Source: Darksidea phi
Lineage: Eukaryota; Ascomycota; Dothideomycetes; Pleosporales; Lentitheciaceae
Direction: 5' to 3'
Length of the DNA: 64,000 nt
NCBI GenBank assembly: GCA_030770425.1
Contig: JASJFT010000023.1
Location: 186,001-250,000, forward strand
The first letter of the stretch is position 1; each line of letters opens with the position of its first letter. The position numbers and the translations under genes were made by a program. Below the pieces are notes generated by a model. That model was not told the origin of the DNA and ran no database searches. It was given only the letters and a program-made list of their open reading frames with translations. Below, one piece after another: positions 58,001 through 64,000 of this stretch.

Positions 58001-61000
58001 ACGCCAACATTCCGCTCAATGATCCATTTACATGGCAAATCAGCTTGCTAGCAATACTGGAGATGACTTGGTGATGCAGCCAAATATCACCAACACCCAT
58101 CGAGCGGGTCCGATGAGGTGCCGAAGACTACGCAACAGCGCCTGCACAGAGTCAGCATGGATGATTTATGACTTAATCATTGTACATATATCGAACATAA
58201 TACGCCCTCATCGCCGATGCGCATCCTTCGGGGCGCAACCGGCGGAAGTGGAGAGGTCGCCGCAAAACGGTTTGCCCAGCAAGATGTCACTTAGTGTGTG
58301 GACGTCGATATCTATCACAACAGTATCAACGGAACACCTATCGTATGACGGCGACTTACAACTGAGCATCACTTCGTCGATGATGACACTGTTGGCGTTT
58401 GTACTGGACCGGTCACGCTAAGCATTGACCGAGCGAGATCGGAAGACCCGCCGCGATGTCTGAAGAGCAAGTGTCTATATGAGCAGTCAGCACTAGGCTC
58501 AAGATGAAAAGAGGCATCTTACAGAGACGCAAGCTATCAATACCAACTGTCACAGGTCGAGAAGGGGCCGAACGGATCGGACGAAAAGGAGGCGACTCTG
58601 GTTGTCGGCGATTAAGAACGAGGAGGAGCCACATATGACACAAGGAAGGCGCGTACGGTTCTGCCGATTTGCCGCAATGATTTTGGAAACATTCATCCAT
58701 ATGATCTTGTAACATAGTCAGCGGCGTCTTAGAGGAAGGATCCCTAACCTTGGAGCAACATTTTCCAACAACCCGGCCTATGCCGGACAGATCAAGGTAA
58801 TAATACCTTCACGACGCAAGCCTGAAGCGGTCCGCGCCGAAATCTGCGCTGAGACTAGCAAGTTGTCAAGTGTCGAGAAGGAAGCGATATTACGAAGACA
58901 CCTGGCGCAGAGAACATCGCCTCCCAGAGATCGTCATTATGCCCTTGAATCGAGCAGCATTTGTATCTGCACAAGTCAGCATATCTTTCTTCTATAGGAA
59001 GATGAATCGAACCACTCGAACCAGGAACTCAAGCCATGTCTTCTGGACGATGCATCAAGTACTATATCCGAGATGGCGTGAGGATGCATAGGCCAGCTCA
59101 GTCAGGGAACTAGTAAGTGAGAGCACTGTTAGTCAGCGAGAGAAGATGTGATCAAGTCCAGCCACGGACGAACTCAGAGCTGAAGAGCTGGACGAAGGCT
59201 CAACGCTTGTTGGAGTTCTACTCTTAAGCCGATCAGACAGGCCGAAAGCCAGGTCGAGTTGTCGGGCTATATTAGCCGCACAAGAGTCCAGCGCCTCATC
59301 GAGGTTCGACTAGATCTAGATGCTGAAGTCCTAGAGAGAAGGCCGAGTCGAAAGAGAAGGAAATAGGCAAGACCGGAAGAAACGACAAAAATATTGACGA
59401 GACGAGAGAGAAAGTCAAGATCTCAAACCTTAGGAACGTCGGTTGACGAGACATTCTATGTTAGAAATGCCGAAGACGAAGAAGCGACGCGCGTGTCGCA
59501 CGACCAAACGCCGGCGTGCCGTAGGCAGAATGCCATTGTGCCGCCTCTATGTCGAACAACCGGAACTCCTACTTGATTATAGTCGCTAGACCAGACCGAG
59601 AAAACATTCACGACATTGAAAGTCGCTTACTGACGACCACGCTCGACGCCGCAACAATATCGAGGGTCGGAAAGGGGTGAATCTCGCACCCACCACATGA
59701 CACCATCCGTCATCACCTGTACCATACCGAGACATCTCCAACAGCTGAATCTCGCGGCTACAGAAACTTATCGAGTATCATTCCAACACCATCCACAGAT
59801 GTTACAATCAATCTGAGCGACCCTCGGCAATAGCTTCGCTTTGCTGCCGCCTCCGTATGGGCTGTCAGGTGAGATCAATCTGCTTCGGCAAGAAGGGGTG
59901 TGATGCTCTCGGTCCTGTGGGACCGGAGGTACCAGGTATCTGGCGAGATGATTAGTAAGAGACAGGTGACTTCAGAGCGCCCGAAGACTTGATGCGGTGT
60001 AGAGTATGTGAAACTCGGGGGAAGTGTCGAGGTGAATGAGTTGACTTGACTGAATGAGACGGGCAGTCAAGCGCTTGGCTCAGACATTGGGTCGACGAAA
60101 AGACGAATACTTCCCGGTTGACGACCGCCAGCAGAAGTGTGAGCAGGTCGGCGTCGAGAGAACAGGATGTTGTATGGCTTGCATCCTTCCATGCTTATGA
60201 CGGAGTGCATGGCTCGACGACTTGGTGTGTGTTGGGGCAGCGAACATGTCGACAGCGTTGGACAGCTTCAAACAACTCGGTTGTAGCCGGTCAAGTTGTT
60301 GCGTATCCGAGTATGTGGCTATCCGATGCCCGGTGACAAGGATATGTGCTCGCCTTGGACATGGCATGCAGAGATGTGGTGTCATCCATGCCCAACGGCG
60401 GCGAGCATAGCGTCTGCCTCCACCTGCTCTACACTTCTGGTTATACCCAATGGTTGTGATCAATTGAAGGCGCCGGTGACGACGCGGAGGCAGGTATGCA
60501 GGTATGCGAATCGGCGTATCGTTTGAGGAGAGGACCGAACAAGGAAGCTGCGGAAGCGAAGAAGAGTGGCGAGGGGCCGGTTATATTAGCTGTCAAGGCC
60601 TCCGCCAGCTGTCGCGGTTTCGAGGAGCCCGAAGAAAGGTGGTTTCTGCGTTGCCATCCGGTTGGCAAGAGAGCCGTCGCCCACGACCACAATTGCATGC
60701 CACCTGTATAGAGCACTATCATGGTCGCGCCTGCGAGATTCTGAAGGCCAATGGCTGTCGTCTCTAGAACTAGACGCCGCCCCTCGAGGTATTCCATCAG
60801 AGCAATCTTGGAGTCGCGGCGTCGCCTGGCATTAGCCTGTCGGCTTATATGGCATCTCGAAGCTGGAGAGCACTTATGGAAGGGTTTGGCTGTCGGCCCG
60901 CTGGAGTTGAGGGTCGATATCGTTCCGTAATGCTAAAATTGCGATGAGCAGAAGGCCGAAGGTCGCTCCGGCGACGATGTCAGTACACACGCGCGGGCAG

Positions 61001-63366
61001 TCTGGTCAGACTCAAATCGCGGGGAGAGCTTAAGTAGAGCTTCGCCATGGACCTCCCGTCGCCATCGGAGGCTGGCCAGCCTTTGGTGTTGTCGTCGCTG
61101 TCGTCGCCGCCCGCGGATGGCTGAATACCTCGGCAGCTAGTATGTCGCAACGAAGCTTTCTCAACCCCCAAAAGGCATGCGCAAAGGTTATCAAGCACTC
61201 TAGAAAACCTGTTGGGAGTGTCGCTTGTGTACAGCTGCTGTGGGCTGGGCGTTGTGGGGAGGGTAGGGATAAGAGCGGCGGCGCCTTCAGGAGACGCTAC
61301 ACACCACACGCAGCCCCGACGCCCCTAAAAATAGCTGGAGGAGGATCAGAAGAGCTTCCCTGCGCAAACACCAGCGTTCTAATTAATATCTAGGGGGGGT
61401 GGTGTAGGCGGTTCGCGCGGGGTGGGTTGGTGATGGGCGAGGGCTTGGGATTTGGTGTTGAGGGGCAGATGCGTCTCAATGTGAGCGCGCGGACGCTACC
61501 CCCACCAACCCGAAACACCACCACATCGGCGGATATGGGTCTCCGGACCACCTGCATCTCCTTCAGCGGGCTGATGTTACTCCTGGTAGCATCTCATAGA
61601 GAGGACCATAAGCTGTAGGCGGCGCGCCGAAAGCTCCGAGCCACCTCTTCCTCTATCGTCTTGGCAACGCAGGGCAAACATCTGGCGCCTCAGGCCGTGG
61701 CGGTGCGATTCGAAGAGCGAGGCTGCTTGGAGGCTCTGCCCAACTCCCCGCATCGCAGAGTAACCTCCTCGAACGCACTCCCAGCCCGTCGAACCCACTG
61801 TCCGCCGAAGCCCCCCTCGCAGATGCATCACGGCCAAAGTACTACATCGTACACTGAGCAGCTGGCCGTCAGCCACGACCGCCCGCACTCGCAAAAGCTC
61901 GTCCATCCCGGCTATCGGCGCCCGGGAGCAGCCTCGACCTCCGACAGCCCGGAACGCGATTCAGCGGGAGGAAAGCAAATGCTGTATAGCGGAGATTAGG
62001 AATCACTCCGCAAGCCGCGATTTGCGGTTTCCACAACCCACTCGTTGATTCGCGGCAAGGCGCAGGACTTCACACTATGAGCCCAGGCGCGCGCATATCA
62101 TATGCTTTGAGCGGCAGGAGGAACACCATACGTCGAGCGTGCACTTTCTAGAAGCACTCAGGGGCGAGGGCGGGGATTGCAATGGTACAGATATCCAGCA
62201 ACTCGCGCATCTACAATGATCACTCGGAGAGCGATATGGGCGTGTTTGAAGCACAGCGCACATGCATGACGCTTCGGGCATCGGAAGGTACAGGAAGTGA
62301 ACAAACGCTACGCGGGCACATTGGATGCTTTGAGCGGCACAAGAAGCAAGCGTGAGAACGCCAATGGTCCCAAGACGCTTATGTCGGAGCTACAGCTATC
62401 AGATTTACAGACATTCAGCGACCTTTTAAGTTACAATGCTCGCTCGGGAGTTGTGTTGGGCGATCTTAGACCGTCACCAGGCGCCGGTCGCGCCGTTCCG
62501 CAACTCATACCTTGAGTGCCCTCTAGGCGCAGAAGGAAATCTCGGTCGACCAAGACGGCACACATCATGATTAATGCAGCAGATGCATGAATTTGGATAG
62601 TTTCATTGTTGAACGAAGCCGAACCGGCATCACGGATAATACGGGAAGATGCCACGATTAAAAATGCGGAACTACTAAATGAAGCATCTATGATCAGAGG
62701 ATAACGAGCGCAAATCCTCGAGCATTGCTTCGAAGAGATTGTAATATAACAGTGTGCTTCACGAAGGTATACTGCGCACCGAAGTATGCTAAGACCGATA
62801 CACGCCGAACTGGAGACACGGCAAGTCAAACAACGCGGGGATACGTCGAGCCAGCTAAATGTAGGGCTTCATCAGGTAAGCCTCTTTGGGCACAATTCCA
62901 TAATAAAAGTATAGGCGAGCAAAGGCAACCAATTTTCCTTTACCTCGACCATAGGTCTTTTGCGCGTTCTTGCAAGCCGCTCGTCTCAAATCCTTTCCTT
63001 GCCACGTGCATCGTAGCCAGACCGTGTCACCTCGGATGCACCAGGATTGAATGTGGGGCTTGAGAACACCGCCCGCTATAGTGTGTTATACACATCTGTC
63101 AATCGCTACCCCGGGTCTCTGACTAGACATGCTCTCGACCCTTGTCCCCGCAATCTATTTCGCCCGCTTTCAGCACCCATTTAACGGTAAACATTCCATC
63201 TAGAGTATAAGCTTGATACAACCTGGTTCACTTTCTACCGCGCTGCCGCACTTTTTCCGCGAACCATGGATGTTTGTTTCCTTTATATAATGGGTTCAGC
63301 ACTCTACATGCTCGATAGTGTTGTACAACGATCAACTACCTGCATTATTGACCAGGTGTTTCCACG
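52018..63366. other. About 11 kb without a supportable gene
   Basis: Both strands carry only short, overlapping, Arg/Ser/Pro-rich frames (at most about 165 codons) without motifs, signal peptides or splice chains. Base composition looks normal, unlike the AT-rich RIP blocks elsewhere in the window, and I see no inverted or long direct repeats. The last 100 bases hold TTTATATAA (63280-63288), a possible TATA box for the GH43 gene. Confidence 0.4.
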
Positions 63367-64000
63367 ATGCGCATCGTCAAGCAATTCACAGCGTTCGCGC
63401 TGCTGGCTTGCACTGCAAATGCGACACTTCAGATTATACCTGGTGGCACATGGACTGCGGTCGGTAGATCTCCACCACTCCGTATGCCCGTCTAAACCAA
63501 ATCTGCAGACCAACACAGGAAAGCACATCCAGGCCCACGGGGGCGGCATTCTCAAGGTGAATGATGTATACTACTGGCACGTCTTTCATCTCATGCCATA
63601 CACCCTTTCTAGCCTGACTCGTCGAGCATAGGGTCGGTGAAGATAAAACAGACGGCTCCTCTTTTCAAAACATAAACTGCTACTCTTCCACCAACCTCGT
63701 GGAATGGTCCTTCGTCGGCGCCCTCCTCTCACGCACCGGCTCCGGTGATCTCGGTCCGAACCGCATTGTCGAGCGCCCTAAAGTCGTCTACAATAAAGCG
63801 ACCAAGAAGTATGTGCTCTGGATGCACATTGATAGTAGCGATTATGGGGAGGCAAAGGCGGGCGTTGCGACGGGTGATAGTGTTTGTGGGAAGTTTGAGT
63901 ACAAGGGAAGCTCTCGGCCATTGGGGTTTGAGAGCAGAGACCAAGGCATTTTTGTTGACGATGATGAGAAGGGGTACCTTTTGACCGAAGACCGAAAGAA
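63367..64000 (+). CDS. Secreted GH43 family glycosidase (exo-beta-1,3-galactanase-like), C-terminus cut by window edge
   Basis: Exons 63367-63459, 63509-63576 and 63632 onward give about 176 residues to the window edge. The start is a signal peptide (MRIVKQFTAFALLACTANA). The mature part shows the GH43 opening AHGGGILKVNDVYYWVGED, then NCYSSTNLVEWSFVGALLS, GPNRIVERPKVVYN, MHIDSSDYGEAKAGVA, PLGFESRDQGIFVDDD and YLLTEDRK, the pattern of the galactan-cleaving subfamily that degrades arabinogalactan side chains of plants. The second intron reads in frame only with a GC donor (TACTG|GCACGT...GCATAG|G), which restores the Trp codon of YYWVGED. Without that reading there would be a one-base break. 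The gene is otherwise clean. Confidence 0.85.

Noticed and set aside
1..64000. tRNA, rRNA and CRISPR candidates
   Set aside because: GGTTCRA-like boxes were seen (for example near 59305 and 30745), but no partner A box or cloverleaf could be drawn. No rRNA-like stretch and no regularly spaced repeats with unique spacers were found, and the genome is eukaryotic.

Overview
The window comes from a filamentous ascomycete, most likely a Pleosporales-type Dothideomycete. The evidence is short 45-70 base introns with GTAAGT-like donors and CTAAC/CTGAC branch sites, a HET-domain protein, a rhodopsin-fold fungal membrane protein, a DUF3433 protein, a highly reducing polyketide synthase, and AT-rich blocks carrying C-to-T/G-to-A damage typical of repeat-induced point mutation (RIP). 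The species assignment is an inference. Most genes below were assembled from exons by eye, checking intron phase and frame.

Left part (1-12.4 kb). A HET-domain gene runs off the left edge. After an AT-rich block comes an island of secreted proteins: two paralogous cysteine-rich proteins (4065-4954 minus, 7732-8479 plus), a zinc metallopeptidase-like protein whose HELCH motif is split by an intron (6158-7491), a decayed SGNH/GDSL hydrolase fused to the same C-terminal cysteine domain as the first paralogue (8935-10986 minus), and a small three-exon secreted protein (11718-12411 minus).

Middle part (16.4-36 kb). This is a decaying secondary-metabolite cluster: FAD monooxygenase, carboxymuconolactone-decarboxylase-like protein (one early stop), an HR-PKS with KS-AT-DH-cMT-ER-KR-ACP all recognisable but broken by many stops and frame breaks, an apparently intact FSH1/LovG-type serine hydrolase, an intact 7-TM rhodopsin-domain protein, an MFS (DHA2-type) transporter with two stops, and an intact short-chain dehydrogenase. 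The presumed job was a reduced, C-methylated polyketide released by the hydrolase, oxidised by the monooxygenase and SDR, and exported by the MFS pump. The synthase can no longer be made. Damage to the PKS, CMD and MFS genes is almost all transitions, as RIP would give. An AT-rich, partly duplicated block (30.8-31.6 kb) lies inside the cluster, and a TA-flanked 148-base MITE lies just outside it.

Right part (38-64 kb). A repeat-bearing protein of unknown function (38061-39083), several short gene pieces (40-42.6 kb), a large intact five-exon DUF3433 membrane protein (43650-47511), two small unrecognised spliced coding segments (49.7-50.7 kb), a roughly 11-12 kb stretch of ordinary base composition with no gene I can support (about 52.0-63.3 kb), and the start of a secreted GH43 galactanase-like enzyme that runs off the right edge and appears to use a GC-AG intron.
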